NCBI GenBank assembly: GCA_963932465.1
Contig: OZ010786.1
Coordinates: 536,613,073-536,677,072 of the forward strand
DNA length: 64,000 nt
Direction: 5' to 3'
From: Maratus speciosus
Taxonomy: Eukaryota; Arthropoda; Arachnida; Araneae; Salticidae
Made by a program: the position numbers and the translations under genes. Below, piece by piece: positions 24,238 to 36,366 of this stretch (its first letter is position 1; each line of letters begins with the position of its first letter). Under the pieces are notes generated by a model, which saw only the letters and a list, made by a program, of their open reading frames with translations, was not told where the DNA came from and ran no database searches.

Positions 24238-25562
24238 CTCACAGGCTACTCATACTAATTGTATATTATACACTTATTTCAAAGAATAATGCCAAACAAA
24301 AAATAAATGAAGGGGTTTTCCCCACAATAAATTTAACCAATGAACCTCTATATCTAATCAGGGAAGCAGCTTAACGTAATAAACCTTTATACCAAGCAAA
24401 TCAGATAATTCTGCATGAAAAAACCATTTCGCTAAATTAAGGGCGTGTAACCCACTTTTCCCCCTTTTGTACTTAACTAATGAACCTCCAAATCTAATTA
24501 GGAAAGCTCCTTACTAGAATGAACATAGAAAAAAAATTAAAGTAAATTGGATAATTCTGCATAAAAATCTATTTATCTAAATTAAAGGAGGAGACTCCTA
24601 CTTGCATCCCTTTCCCCTTCTTATATTTAACAAATGAACCTCAAAATCGAATAAAAGAAGTGCCATATCGGAATAAACCGGCATATAAATTTTTAAAGGA
24701 AATCGAATAATTCTGGTTGAAAAACACATTTATTTAAATTAAGGGGGGGGGTCCAGACCCCTCCCCCTTTAAACTTAACCAATAAACCTCCAAAATTAAT
24801 CAAGGCGACTCCTTAACATAATAAACCGGCATACCAAATTTGTAGCAAATCGAATGCATGAAAAAAACATTTATCTAATTTAATGGGACGATCTAGCCCC
24901 TCTTTCTCCCCTTTATACTTAACGAATGAACCTCCAAATCTAATCAAGGCAGTTTCTTAACATAATAAACCGGTATACAAAATTTGGAGCAATTCGAATA
25001 ATTCTGCATGAAAAACCCATTTATCTAAATTAAGGGGGATCCAGCCCCAGCCCCCTCCCCTTTAAACTTAACCAATAAACCTCCAAATCTAATTAAGGTA
25101 GTTTCTTATCATAATAAACCGGTATACAAAATTTGGAGCAAATCGAATAATTCTGCATGAAAAACCCATTTAACTAAATTAAAGGGTGGTCTAGCCCCCT
25201 TTTTATACTTAACTAATGAACCTCCAAATCTAATCAAGGCAGTTTCTTAACATAATAAACCGGTATACAAAATCTGGAGCAAATCGATCAATTCTCCATG
25301 AAAAAACCATTTATCTAAATTAAGGGGGGGTCTAGCTCCCCTTTCCCCCTTTTATACTTAACTAACGATCCTCCAAATCTAATCAAGGCAGCTTCTTAAC
25401 ATAATAAACCGGTATACGAAATGGGGAGCAAATCAAATAATTCTGCATGAAAAACCCATTTATCTAAATTAAGGTGGGTATCGCCCCTTTCCCCCCTTTA
25501 TACTTAACTAATTAACCTCCAAATCTAATCAGGGAAGCTCTCAGGCTTTGATAGCCTGTGAG
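24238..25562. repeat. Satellite array, about 146-bp monomer, nine copies, bounded by inverted repeats
   Basis: The anchor GAACCTCCAAATCTAATC recurs at about 24342, 24481, 24635, 24783, 24927, 25077, 25217, 25377 and 25512. The spacings are 135-160 bp and average 146. Each unit continues with ACATAATAAACCGGTATAC, AAAATTTGGAGCAAATCG, AATAATTCTGCATGAAAAAC and CCATTTATCTAAATTAAG. A G-run/C-run pair around a TCTAG-like centre then forms a potential hairpin. The array is enclosed by CTCACAGGCT (24238-24247) and its exact complement AGCCTGTGAG (25553-25562), which suggests that it sits inside, or makes up, a terminal-repeat element. Confidence 0.92.
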
Positions 25563-26017
25563 CTAAAAATTAATAGAATATTATATTACTGTCAGAATAT
25601 AAATGCTACAAACAAATGAAAACACGACGTTTGCGCTTGCGCAGTTATTTCATAGATGTAGAATTAATAGATTATCCATAAAAAGAAAACAGTTAGGCAT
25701 CTTTCTGTAGTTCTACCCCGTCCGCTAAGTGACGTGCGATCTTGATTGATGTGACCTCGCCTTTAATCTTGCGGTTACCTTTCCCATTTAAGATAGGAAG
25801 CTTACTTTATATCGCTTTGGCCTGGGACCTATGTCCCACATATCAGCGCTTTTCGATGTCTTTAATTTAATTAATTTCCCTTTTAAATTTGCGTAGTTTC
25901 AAATTTCTTATTTTTTTTCTTTTCCTTCCTTCTTTCTGCTAGAGGGTCTTGGTAAAAGGGATGTTGGCAGGGACGTCGGCCGGACAATTCATATAATCAA
26001 TTCTTATAACAACAATG
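25563..26017. other. Mixed-composition DNA with a possible SINE-body fragment
   Basis: The segment at 25690-25860 is G+C-richer and includes GGGACCTATGTCCCACAT, similar to part of the SINE body at about 9290. There is no tRNA-like head. Confidence 0.35.
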
Positions 26018-26019
26018 TA

Positions 26020-27080
26020 CAGTCGTGGGAAAAAAAAGTAAACACCCTCTACTAACTCCTCAACAAATTGTCGTAGAAAAAAGTTACTGGTATCAAATGA
26101 TTGGAAATAAAGTCTACTTTTAAATGATGTATATAAAATTTGGTTAGGGGGCCATGTACATATTAAAACAAACCATAACTTTGTTTTCTTCAATAGCAGT
26201 ACACAATTCTGACAGCATAAATGAACTCTGCAACCTTCAATTATCCTAAAAAACTAATTTTTATGCAATTCGTAGCATAAGTTTCCGAGAAATGAATTAT
26301 TTTAAAACGAGCGTATTTTTAGGGCTGTATCCAAATTGAAGTTCCGTACTCGATTGTTAACCGAGAGAGCCACCTTCTTGATCAAGGCACCTTCAGTGAT
26401 CAATGATGCCTGTTAGATTACAGGACAGCAGAAGAAATTTCAAAATATCTAATCACTTCTATCATAGGCGGTCCCTTAAACCATCATTTTGCCGTTTTAT
26501 AAGCAAAATTTGAAAACTACTTGGAAGACAAAAGTGAAATTTTGGATTTCCATAAAGCAGGACTTAATAAATCTAAATCCATCAAAAAAATTGTAGGTTG
26601 CAATTCATAATTTTTTGGAATATTAATTTCATAATTCATAATTCATATCATAAAATTATAAAAATTGCAAATTCAGCGTATTTATGTTTGGGTATATTAG
26701 TATTATTGCTGCACAAAAAATTAGCACATTAGGAGCATAATGTTAGGAGATATAAATAAAAATATGAAAATATAATTTAACATTAGAAACACTCAATTTT
26801 GAATGTTTATAATTCAAAAACATGTCATTCAAATCACTTGAAATTTGGTGCCTAGGCATTGTTTCAACCGAAGATTTCAAATATCTCGTTAAAAATGGGT
26901 ATTGTCATTGAAAAAAATGAAGTTTGGATTCGTTTTAATATGTAGATGACACCCTAAGCAAATTTTATATACATCATTTAAAAGTAGACTTTATTACCAA
27001 TCGTTCGGTACCAGTAACTTTCGTCTACGATAATTTGTGGAGGAGTTAGTATGGGGTGTTTACTTTTTTTTCCACGACTG
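26020..27080. mobile_element. Tc1/mariner-type element with about 165-bp inverted repeats, copy 2
   Basis: The element starts CAGTCGTGG (26020) and ends CCACGACTG (27080), flanked by TA at 26018-26019 and 27081-27082. That is the target duplication of the Tc1/mariner superfamily. After the terminus comes AAAAAAAGTAAACACCC, and inverted complementarity continues for about 165 bp, through GTCTACTTTTAAATGATG, on both sides. No transposase is encoded in the remaining 0.7 kb, so the element is non-autonomous. The flanks match the uninterrupted locus at 22.27 kb, which confirms the ends. Copy 1 lies at 4489-6150. Confidence 0.88.
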
Positions 27081-27082
27081 TA

Positions 27083-27195
27083 CATAAGCGTATTGTGATC
27101 CTATTTTTAACTTAGAAGTGTTTTGAAGTTGCCCATTTTTCGCATAACTTTTTTTAAGAGTGAAAAGCTATTCCTATGTAAATGGCTGATGTGTG
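27083..27195 (+). repeat. Right half of the repeat split by the 26-kb element
   Basis: CATAAGCGTATTGTGATCC through AAAGCTATTCCTATGTAAAT matches 22282-22395, the second copy of the same dispersed segment. Confidence 0.75.
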
Positions 27196-27689
27196 CAATA
27201 GGGTGTATATACGTCCTTTTTTAACATGGAGATATTTTGATGGCACTGTTTGTTTTGTGCTGAATATACAAAAATAAATGACATGCCCTTTCAAAAGACG
27301 TTTAGGATTTCATTCATTGACTACGGCATTAAATCATATCAGTTTCCACTATGACCTTTCAAAAATCATTAGTTCTCTAATAATACCGTTTTTACTACAA
27401 GGACCTAAAAAGCTCAAGTGCAGCCTAGAGCTTGTTAATAATTTGTGAACTAAATTTCAATTCAAATATCTAATTTGCAATTAAAATATTTATTTAAAGA
27501 GGGACACAAAATATAAAAGTTAATGTTTCTAATTTGATTATTCTACTTTTGGGGCAGCCTAACCTAGGTAGCTCTTGAATTAATTGGGCCATACGCATAC
27601 ACCGGTTAAAATATTCTATATGTCGACAATACATGCAATTAAATACAGCACGGAAAATCAGAAACACAGCATTGCTTTTCCTTTGCTTT

Positions 27690-27813
27690 GTTTTGTGAGG
27701 TGTTCGTTTACCGAATATGTGTTCGTTATCCGAACATAAAATTCTCTTGCAAAAGCGTTTGTTAACCGATCCGTTCGTAAATAGAACAGTTCGTTAACCA
27801 ATCACCCACTGTA
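27690..27813. mobile_element. pogo-type terminus with five GTTCGTTAACCGA motifs
   Basis: Variants of GTTCGTTAACCGA occur five times in 110 bp: GTTCGTTTACCGA, GTTCGTTATCCGA, GTTTGTTAACCGA, GTTCGTAAATAGA and GTTCGTTAACCAA. The last is followed by CACCCACTG and then TA. That layout matches the ends of the better-preserved pogo-type elements at 52.4 and 59.1 kb. I could not find the opposite terminus, so this is probably one end of a truncated copy. Confidence 0.5.
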
Positions 27814-28188
27814 GTTATATTTAAAATATCCATCAATAATGTTCATTGCGGTTAAATGTGAGAATATACTGGTTTTACTTACTGCTTGTTACCTTGTACT
27901 TTATGACTGAACAAGGTGACTGGAATCCACGATTCTTTACTATAAAAACTTTTGTTGCGGTGTAAAGTTTTACACACTAGTAGTGAGATCTGTAAATGAA
28001 AATATTCCTTATCGATTGCTATTTTTTGTCTTTCTTGCGTAAGCTGTTCCCAAAATAGAATGAATTGATGTATTTTCTCCTTTTCAAATCCTACATACAA
28101 TTAACTCTTCTCTCACAAGTAATTCATATAAAAAAATTCCACAGAAGTGAAGGATTTTATTGCTTTTGTTTTAAAAAAAATAAACCCT

Positions 28189-28399
28189 TCTATATATATA
28201 TATATAAGTAACGATTTGGAAATGCACCAATGAAAATCTGCGTAGATATAGCGAAACGTCAGAGCTTGGTCAGAGCTTTCTGTCTTTTCGTAGTAGAAAT
28301 TCTGCTTGGCGAAAACCATGAAAGTAGAGAACTTACATAGGATTGGCGGGGAAAGGGAAGAATCTTCTGTATTTCGATACTGGTTTTTTATATGCTTCT

Positions 28400-28440
<41 letters not shown>

Positions 28441-28636
28441 GGACCGATGGGAAAAGTGATTTTTACATTACCGCATCTTCGTTTGAAATCTAAAAATTGA
28501 AATCTAAAAATCGCAAAACAATTACGTCCGGGGTTGGCTTGAAAATGGGATTTTTTTTGCGATACCGAACGGAATTGCGAAGCGATTACGCTTGGGGTTG
28601 GTGAGCATAGCTTGCAGGGGGACAGAGCCACCCTAG
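28189..28636 (+). mobile_element. Short non-autonomous Helitron
   Basis: It begins with TC followed by (TA)n, as many arthropod Helitrons do. It ends GCTTGCAGGGGGACAGAGCC and then ACCCTAG just before a T. The last 35-40 bases match the 3' end of the larger Helitron at 43385-45194 (GGGGTTGGTGAGCATAG here, GGGGTTGGCGAGCGTAG there). The terminal hairpin is weakened by mismatches. The 5' end is less certain because the base before TC is T rather than A. A 39-base T tract (28402-28440) lies inside. The long minus-strand open frame over this region is chance reading through poly-lysine. Confidence 0.65.
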
Positions 28637-28814
28637 TAATTTCAAAGAAAGAACAGTAAGCAATAATTAAAAAAATAATTTTTTCAGTAAAAAAATTGTC
28701 AGTTTCAAACTGTTGAATGATAATTTGTTTAGCACTTCCTGATGAGGCCACTAGAACATTTTGTTTCGAACCAATATTTTAAATCAAAACTTCTTCTTTA
28801 GACATTTGATCACT

Positions 28815-28911
28815 GGTGAAAAAAAAAAAATCAAATTATATTATAAATAACATCCAATGAAATATAAAATTCTTATTTCAAAAGTAACTAATATAATTTG
28901 TGGTGAAGCAA
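28815..28911 (+). repeat. Direct repeat, copy 1 of 2
   Basis: About 97 bp (TCAAATTATATTATAAATAA, then CTTATTTCAAAA) recur at 29757-29849, about 940 bp away in the same orientation. The pair could be the remains of a tandem duplication. I see no TG...CA ends or primer-binding site to make them LTRs. Confidence 0.7.
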
Positions 28912-29239
28912 ATCACATGGAAGGTGGAATTTAAATTCGTATTTAAACAACACCATGAAATAAAAATATGAGAAAAACAAAAAATAAGAGAAAAATAAAA
29001 CATAACAAAGACATAGTTTTTATAGGTAACACATTTCTGTTGTAAACCCATATAATAAAAGAGTGTACCTTTTTATTTAAATTTATTAATTTGTTAAACA
29101 CAAAAGAAATTTTATCTCTGAAAAACGATGTGCAATGTAAATATTTAATCTTTGATAATTGTCTATATTCTTTTATTACCCAGCCTGATCAAATTTTATA
29201 ACACTATCATCATAAATTTATCTCAATAATATTTTACTC

Positions 29240-29425
29240 CTAAAAGCGCAAAGAAAAAATAATGATACCTTAGATATTCAATACCGTTTCTACTCATTAA
29301 GCAACCAATTATACGCTCTTTTATTACTCAGTCATAAAATACAGATTTTTCTCTTTAGTTTGTTTTTCAGATAAAGTGACATTTTATTACTTACTACATT
29401 TATTTATTGGTCGCTATAAAATTTT
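29240..29425 (-). repeat. Dispersed repeat, inverse copy at 38365-38555
   Basis: Read in reverse, it has TTTATAGCGACCAATAAATA, AAAGAGAAAAATC, TTTTATGACTG and GGTATTGAATATCTAAG in the same order as at 38.4 kb, about 80% alike by eye. The family is unknown. Confidence 0.75.
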
Positions 29426-29756
29426 AAACAGCTTACGAATCATACTAATTTGGTTTTGTATTGCATTAAAAGATAAAATGGCTTTTAAAATAACAGAAAT
29501 ATTCTTTGAAAGCTTAGCAGAAAGTAATTGAGATTTCTTTTTTACAATATGTTACTTTAAACATCGCATTTTTAATTTAAAGGAAATATCGGGATAGAAA
29601 AAAAAGCAAGCACGTCATATTTAAATTAATTTTTTTTTGTTTTTTTTTAATAAAACCATTGTAAATAAGATATAATAAAATAAAACAAAAAATAAAATGA
29701 AAAATTTGCACCTTCAATTTTTTGTTTCCATTAAAAGATAAATTATTTACTTTAAC

Positions 29757-29849
29757 GGTGGAAAAAAGTCAAATTATATTATAAATAACTTCCAGTGAAA
29801 TATAAATTTCTTATTTCAAAAATAACTATTATAATTCGTGCTGAAGACA
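29757..29849 (+). repeat. Direct repeat, copy 2 of 2
   Basis: The partner of 28815-28911. Confidence 0.7.
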
Positions 29850-30898
29850 ATTGCTAATTACAAGATTTTATTTCTATATATTAAATTTATTATATTATTT
29901 ATTATACATTAATTTTTATTAGTCCTAGTTTAGAAAATTAGGAAATTTTAATTTAATAAATTTAAATAAAAAGATACACTGTTATATTACATGAGTTTGC
30001 AACAGAAATGAGTTAACTATAAAAATTATGTCTTTTTTATGTTTTTTTGTGCTCTATGCTTTTGTTTTTGTAATTCATTTTCTAAACATATTTAGTTTAA
30101 ATTGAACAATACAACAATGCTAGCTGGTTTATGTAGTACCTAGTTGCGTGGTAACTTAACGTCTAGTGTGGAATTGGTTTGCATCGCAAGGATATTAAAG
30201 AGCCTTAAAAGTGATGTTTAAACACGGCTGGTGGCCACAAAGAGAGAAAAAATATGAAGCGTTAAGAAAAATTATAAAAAGCTAATTTAAGAATTAAAAC
30301 TATGTAAAAATACTATAAATTTTTAATATATAATAATTTAAAAGTTTATAAATTTTATGGTTTCACTTTTAATAAAATGCACAAATTTATTTCAGGTAAA
30401 ATTAGATTCATACATTTCCTCTTGCTAAATCCGACAGGTAAACACTTAAAAATTTCTAAAGTGCAGTAACTATACAATGATGTATTATTTGTAATATTTT
30501 TTGGAATGTTATATTTTTAATGTATATTAAAATGTGAAATCTATTTTTTTATGAGTCTCATAAAATAAGATACTGTAAAATAATTATGATTTCTTACAAT
30601 ATTGTATTTTCCTCATACTTATTGATTTTTTTCTTCTTTTTAAAAGTATATCATTATAGTGCTTAGCAACATGAGGTTTAAAGTAAAACGGTTGCCTATG
30701 CCCCTGCCCTCACTCCCCCCCCCCCACACACACACAATAAGATCATTCCTGGATTTTATCTTCAGAAAGTATTTACATGACTGCCTGAGTATTTTTATAT
30801 TATGTCAATACTTTTAAAAAAAATGTAGATGCAGGACTGATTAAAAATTCTTTGTGATTGGTTAACTCATGTTTACGCACTTTAAACAAAAAGAAGAA
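29850..30898. other. AT-rich DNA without a recognised feature
   Basis: A C-run followed by (CA)n lies at 30714-30735. A slightly G+C-richer piece at 30120-30230 has no frame or duplicate. Confidence 0.5.
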
Positions 30899-31016
30899 TG
30901 CAAGACAGAAAGACAGAAAAAGAGAAAGAAAGAAATGAAAAGAAAAGAAAGAAAAAAATAGAAAAGAAAGAAAAAAAGAAAAAAAAGAAAAAAAAAGAGA
31001 AAAAAAGAAAAAAACG
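30899..31016. repeat. Purine-only tract, about 118 bp
   Basis: Apart from three or four interruptions the plus strand is all A and G, in AAAGA-type units. This is a candidate triplex-forming (H-DNA) tract. The minus-strand open frames across it are low-complexity Phe/Ser/Leu readings and not genes. Confidence 0.85.
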
Positions 31017-31538
31017 TAAATAGAAGGTATACGTTGATTTTTTTCCCTTAGAACAGGGAAATACACTTTTATTTCTGCATCTCCCCCAGCACACATAATT
31101 CACTATTATATCGTCTTAAAATACCCCAAATCCTCCAAACAAAATCTGCATCTACGTCAAACGTCAGGGAAGTTCCAGCAACTGTGCTACAGTACAGGTT
31201 CTTTTGTCGTATTAAAATAATATTTTTTCTGTATGTTCCTTTTGCCTCACACAACGAAAAATTCGCAAACCGAAACTAAATATTTCCTGAAATTATCTAG
31301 TCAAAAGAAGGAAAATTATTTAAAATAAGGTAAATATCTTCCAATCAGAGATGTTTTCCGGCAGCTTGCAGCGTTCTGTTTTAACTTGCCAAAAATCAAT
31401 AACAATTTAAGCAATTTCTTCTTACTATTTTTACATAAAAAGGCTCACCATACGTTCTTATCATACACATAACGTCTATGACTTCTTGATTTTGAAAAAA
31501 ACAAAACAAAACATCAAGTAGAATTAATATCGTTTCAG

Positions 31539-31574
<36 letters not shown>

Positions 31575-33325
31575 TTTTTTATTTATGTTTCAATTGACTG
31601 TAGTGACTCGGAATAAATAAATACCAGAATTATTCATATTAATAGCATTTATAAGGGTATTTTAATGTAATTCAGATAAATAAACAGTGCATTTAATTTG
31701 CATTAGTAATTTTTATCATGGATTCAGATGACGTAAGCGCTAGAATAGTGGTGATAATTTTCAAAATATATTGTAATTTCATATTACGCTACATCTTTGA
31801 TTATTACTCCTTATTTTATTTAAAATTTATTCAGGAAATCAAAACACTTTTTACAATATATTTTCATAGCTTTTTTTAAAAATACATTTTTAAATGCATT
31901 TAAAAATGAAATTCACACATGTCAATTTTTGTTCATTTTTCAATATCCGTTTTGTTTCTAAAAAATCCCTGTTTGTTTTAAGACAAACGCATGTGAAAAA
32001 TTAGATGGAAAATCAATATTGATAATTATTGTTAGTAGTTTAAAATATTTTAGATATCTGCAAGTTCGATATCTATGCCACTTACCAAACAAGAACCAAT
32101 ATTTTAATAAGCTTACAATTTTTTTAATTCTAATATTTGACATCAGATTGGCGATGTAGTACAGTATTCCGCCTGGTATTTTTTGTATAACTGCTCTGGA
32201 GTTTATTTCTTTCGTTCTTTAGATTTGAAAATATTAATAAGATTGTAGTTCTACCTTTATACTAAAACTTTCTCTTTACGATAAAATATAATCGGCGTAA
32301 TGTTATAGAATTTAAATGTACTTTTAAATATTTCAGTTATTCCTAACTTCATTTCAAAACATAAAAAGGAAATTTTTTTGAGTCTAAAAATAAAATAGAA
32401 ATATCATTTCAACCAACAGATGTCAGGTAAAAAATATTTTTTTTTTAATGATGAGTATTAAGTAAAACGTGAATACCTGTCACACTTTAATTCTACAGTA
32501 AAAATGTTTCGTTAAATTTTACTTTTTTTACAGAACCAATAATGAGACCCAATTCTTGTAACAAAAGTCTCTAAAGATATGAATAAAAGTCAGTTAATTA
32601 GATCCTTAATGATGTAGCGAAGTTAATGAAAATGTGTAATATTTATGATCCTTTTATCAAGTAGAAGAAGGATTAAGTTAATGTTAGGGAAGAGCTTAAT
32701 TTTACGTAATGAATGAATATATGACAGCGAATACACAGATAAATGGATTTTAAATTTTAATACAAAGAAATTCGTGGAAAGAAAATAGTTATATATAAAT
32801 ATAATGCGATTGCTGATGTAGAAAGAGCGTGTGTTTGTAAAAAAAAATCCATTGTTATTCATTTCTTATAACCATAAAAAAGTAATGTTTTTAATAATTA
32901 AGAATTTATTCGTCAAAAAGACATAAGCTTGGACAATGGCACATTTATGTGTACCGTTGAGCAAGTTTAAGTGTTTTTAACGAATATATTCCTATTTATT
33001 TCATTTTATTGTACAATTGTCCAGCATGTTTTAGGGATTTTTATTTTAGAAAACGAACTGGATTTTCGCTTATTGTAGATTAAATTGTTTATTGTGAATA
33101 TTATGTAATTTTTCGCTATGAATGTTATGCTAACTACGCTTTAAGTATGTTTCATTTTAATTTCATATTTCGTAATTGAACATATTAGCTGACAGTTTGA
33201 CAGATTGAATTTCGACTTACGACTTAAATGTCTTATAAAACATTATAAGATTTTATAAAGATTACATAATTTATAAATATAAAACATTCATTTTATTTTA
33301 ATAAATAATCCCCATCAAATAATTT

Positions 33326-33326
<1 letters not shown>
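31017..33326. other. AT-rich DNA without a recognised feature
   Basis: A poly-A tract lies at 31542-31570. Minus-strand frames of about 61-79 codons are unremarkable. No repeat was matched elsewhere. Confidence 0.5.

Positions 33327-33378
<52 letters not shown>
33327..33378. repeat. Compound microsatellite (CA)n-(TA)n-(GA)n
   Basis: Three different dinucleotide blocks follow each other directly. Confidence 0.95.
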
Positions 33379-34205
33379 ACACATTCGCTAATGATAAAAA
33401 AAAAAAAAAAAACATTATAATATCAATAGTGGACAGCAAAAGTGTTGACATACATTTTGAACACAACATAAATGATAATATTTTAGACACTATGTGAACA
33501 AATATAAGTGTGTCATTTTTACACAAGCCATACATAAAAACGATGAGAAAAACTTTTTATATTTTACAATTAATTTGTTTAATGTAATAAGTAAGTTTGA
33601 CACATATTCTAGGTACAGACAAACAAAGACAATCTATTTTTATCATTGATGCGGGTTATATACATTATTTTACTTTCTCAGGGTATTCTTGAACTATTGT
33701 TATATTTCTTTTTCGATTTTTTAATCTAAATACCTATTACAATCTCAATTGTCTTAAATATGTATATGTAGAAATTTATTACAACTCAACGTAACTTAAT
33801 TTACTTCCCAAATGCTTTCTGACAATTTTCGAATAAAATCGAATTTGTGTTCAATCAAAAAAATCAGAATTCATTTCAATGAAGGTATCATATTTGCTAT
33901 CATTATATTTTATCGGAAGTAATTTAAATTTTAAAAGATAACTGTAGAAGATTTTCTTACACCTAGAAAAAATAGAATTGCTTAATAGACTACTGAATGT
34001 AAAATTTAAAAATAAATCGAATATATTTCATATTTTATTGCAAATTTTGTAAATTTATTAATATTAAATCAGAAGTTATTGTAAGAAAACTGTCAATTTT
34101 GTACTATCCTATATACATCCATTTTTAAAAATTAAAAATGCAAAACACCGACACGATAAACAATTGCGATTTATAAAAAATGAAGAAAGATTTGCGAATA
34201 GTGAA
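33379..34205. other. AT-rich DNA without a recognised feature
   Basis: There is nothing I can support beyond a short A run at 33397-33411. Confidence 0.5.
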
Positions 34206-34207
34206 CA

Positions 34208-34570
34208 CTGTAAAAACAGATCTGTAATTCTACAGATGTAAGTTACATAAATCTGTATGCTGACTAAAAAAAGATGTAAATCTATAAAACTAGTTTTTGT
34301 AAAGCTACAGAAGCCTTGCCATTACAAAAGAATCTACTAAAATTACAGTAATCTTACTAAAATTTTGTCAGTAACCCGGATTGCAGTTTAGTAAAGTGTT
34401 CTAGACGCCCCAGTTTCCTACAAATGTTTAGTAATCTTGATTTTTTTTTTTTTTTTTTTTTTTTTTTACCGTTCAAAAGTGTATCAATTACATGAATTTT
34501 TGTTGTTACCGTTACATAAAATATTCTAGAAATCCCAGTTTCCTAAAAAAAGATTTGTAACTTTACAGTT

Positions 34571-34612
<42 letters not shown>
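34208..34612. mobile_element. CACTGTAAAA-type MITE, subfamily II, rearranged copy
   Basis: It begins CACTGTAAAAACAG, like the intact element at 35645. Two right-half segments follow, at about 34395-34467 and 34500-34612, each with CCCAGTTTCCTA, then AGTAATC or GTAACTTTA, then a long T tract (27 and about 42 bases). The expected ACAGTG right end is not found, so the copy is rearranged or composite. Confidence 0.55.
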
Positions 34613-34613
<1 letters not shown>

Positions 34614-34924
34614 TAGCGCAAGTTAGCCATTTTTGGAAGTAAATATATGTTAGATTGATAGATTGATTACTAAGCGAATGATTACTCAGCGCTTTTCTCA
34701 TACAGTTTAGTCATAAATTCAAAATTCAATGTATCATTATAAAAAAAAAAGCTATGAAAAAAAGCTATTTATTATATTTCAAAAATCTATTATAATTCTA
34801 ATACCGCCGCGGCGAGTGGACTCTTTTCGTCCGCAGCCCTTTATTCTTCAACTTATTCCGACTCTTTTGCGGAAGCAAGGTTCATATGTCCCCAGCCTCG
34901 TCCCGAGTAAAAGACACTCTAGCG

Positions 34925-36358
34925 CAGTGTTTCCCAGCCTTTTATTGGCCATGCCCATCCCCCCCCCCCCAAAGCATCTGTATAGGCACTATTGCCCCTC
35001 CCTTCTCCACTTGAGCTGTAAATTCTGTCTCTTATTATTTAAAAAGTGAACTCTATTCACAGGATGTAATGGAGCCATAATAAGCGTAATAGAGCCTTAA
35101 CAATAACAATTGATTTCACATTTTTTTAACTTATCAAAGAGGTGAATCTTCTGTCACAGATGTGTTTTTAACATAATTTTATAAATGCAATGATGTTATA
35201 CATTTTCCCCATTGTGACTTACCTCAATGTTAAAGAAAAGTGTTATACGGTCTGCTTATATCACAATATATCTTGAAGAGAGACTAACATTTAACATTAA
35301 AATGTATAACATTTACACATTTTATAATTCATTTTTGTAACTTATTAAGTGTTGGTGGAAAAGCTTTGGACACCAAATTTTCTTTCTGCGGATAGCAAAA
35401 TACACAAGAAGCATTTCAAGATTCTCATCTTTATCAAATTGAAGTAGCCATTATTTCCCATCACAACACATTTTCTGTTTTCCTTTTCCCAATATCGTTA
35501 ATTGTCGTTATTTAAAATTTTTAAATGCATATGTGATCATGTAAATTTATTTACTGTTGAAGATGCGTGCATTTGCGCCATGGATTTTTACTATTTACCC
35601 ATTTCCTTTTCTAATCATATTTTATATTTTTAAATTTTATGGTACACTGTAAAAAAAATCTGTAAAGTTACTAACATATTTCTCGAAAACTGGGATTCCA
35701 GGAACTATTTATGTAACGGCAACAGCAAAAATTTCTGTAACAGCATCTGTTACAGGAATTTTTCTTATTGCTGTTACATAAAAAGTTCCTGGAATCCCAG
35801 TTTCCTAGAAAAATTTTAGTAACTTTACAATTTTTTTTTTTTTTTTTTTTTTACAGTGTAGTACTTCGTTCAGATATTTCATATATTTTTTATATTAAAT
35901 ATGTTAAAGACAGTCAAATTCATACAATATACTTTTAAGTAGTTTCACATGTAAAAGAATTTTTGTGTGACATATAACAGAGCAAATTGAAGTAGAAAGT
36001 TCATTCAAAAAATAATCAAAAGTGTTACGAAAGATTGTAACATTCAGTCCCAGAAAAAATAAAGTAAGATTTAATATTTCATAAAAATGTCAAGAACATA
36101 ATTTTATATAATTATTCATATAATTATTCTGGTTTTAAAGTTATTTTAACCTTTCCAATGAAATATTTTAAAAATTACATTAAAAAAAATCTTATTTTCA
36201 AATTTTGCTTGTATTCCATTTATTTTTAGTCTACAGCATTACTTAAAAAAAAAAAATGACTAAAGAAACTGATAGCCAATCAGTGAGCAACAAATTTCAA
36301 ATTGCCCTCCTAGAAAGTCAAATTGCCCCCCAGTTACGCCCCACGTTGGGAACCACTG
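34925..36358. mobile_element. hAT element with CAGTGTTTCCCA/GGGAACCACTG ends
   Basis: The left end reads CAGTGTTTCCCAGCC and the right end GTTGGGAACCACTG, imperfect inverted repeats of a pattern widely known in animal hAT elements. The flanking octamers CTCTAGCG (34917-34924) and TTCTAGTG (36359-36366) agree at six of eight positions and are taken as an aged target duplication. The ends are G+C-rich and the interior AT-rich. No transposase frame was recognised, so it is probably non-autonomous. A CACTGTAAAA palindrome is nested at 35645-35858. Confidence 0.75.
35645..35858. mobile_element. Palindromic MITE with CACTGTAAAA ends, subfamily II
   Basis: CACTGTAAAAAAAATCTG at the left and TTTTACAGTG at the right, with TA on both sides (35643-35644 and 35859-35860). 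The arms pair along AAACTGGGATTCCAGGAAC and TATGTAAC, and meet in an apex at CTGTAACAGCATCTGTTACAG. It is a compact 214-bp hairpin without coding sequence. Confidence 0.9.
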
Positions 36359-36366
36359 TTCTAGTG

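Noticed and set aside
9762..25562. CRISPR-like regular repeats
   Set aside because: Monomers are about 146 bp, contiguous and diverged without unique spacers, and the genome is eukaryotic, so these are satellites.
28113..28751. A 212-codon minus-strand open frame
   Set aside because: It runs through a 39-base T tract (poly-lysine), crosses both ends of the short Helitron and has no domain, so it is a chance frame.
28815..29849. Possible LTR pair flanking 0.85 kb
   Set aside because: The direct repeats are only about 95 bp, have no TG...CA ends, and no primer-binding site or polypurine tract lies next to them.
30800..31103. Two overlapping minus-strand frames rich in Phe and Ser
   Set aside because: They only translate the purine/pyrimidine tract.
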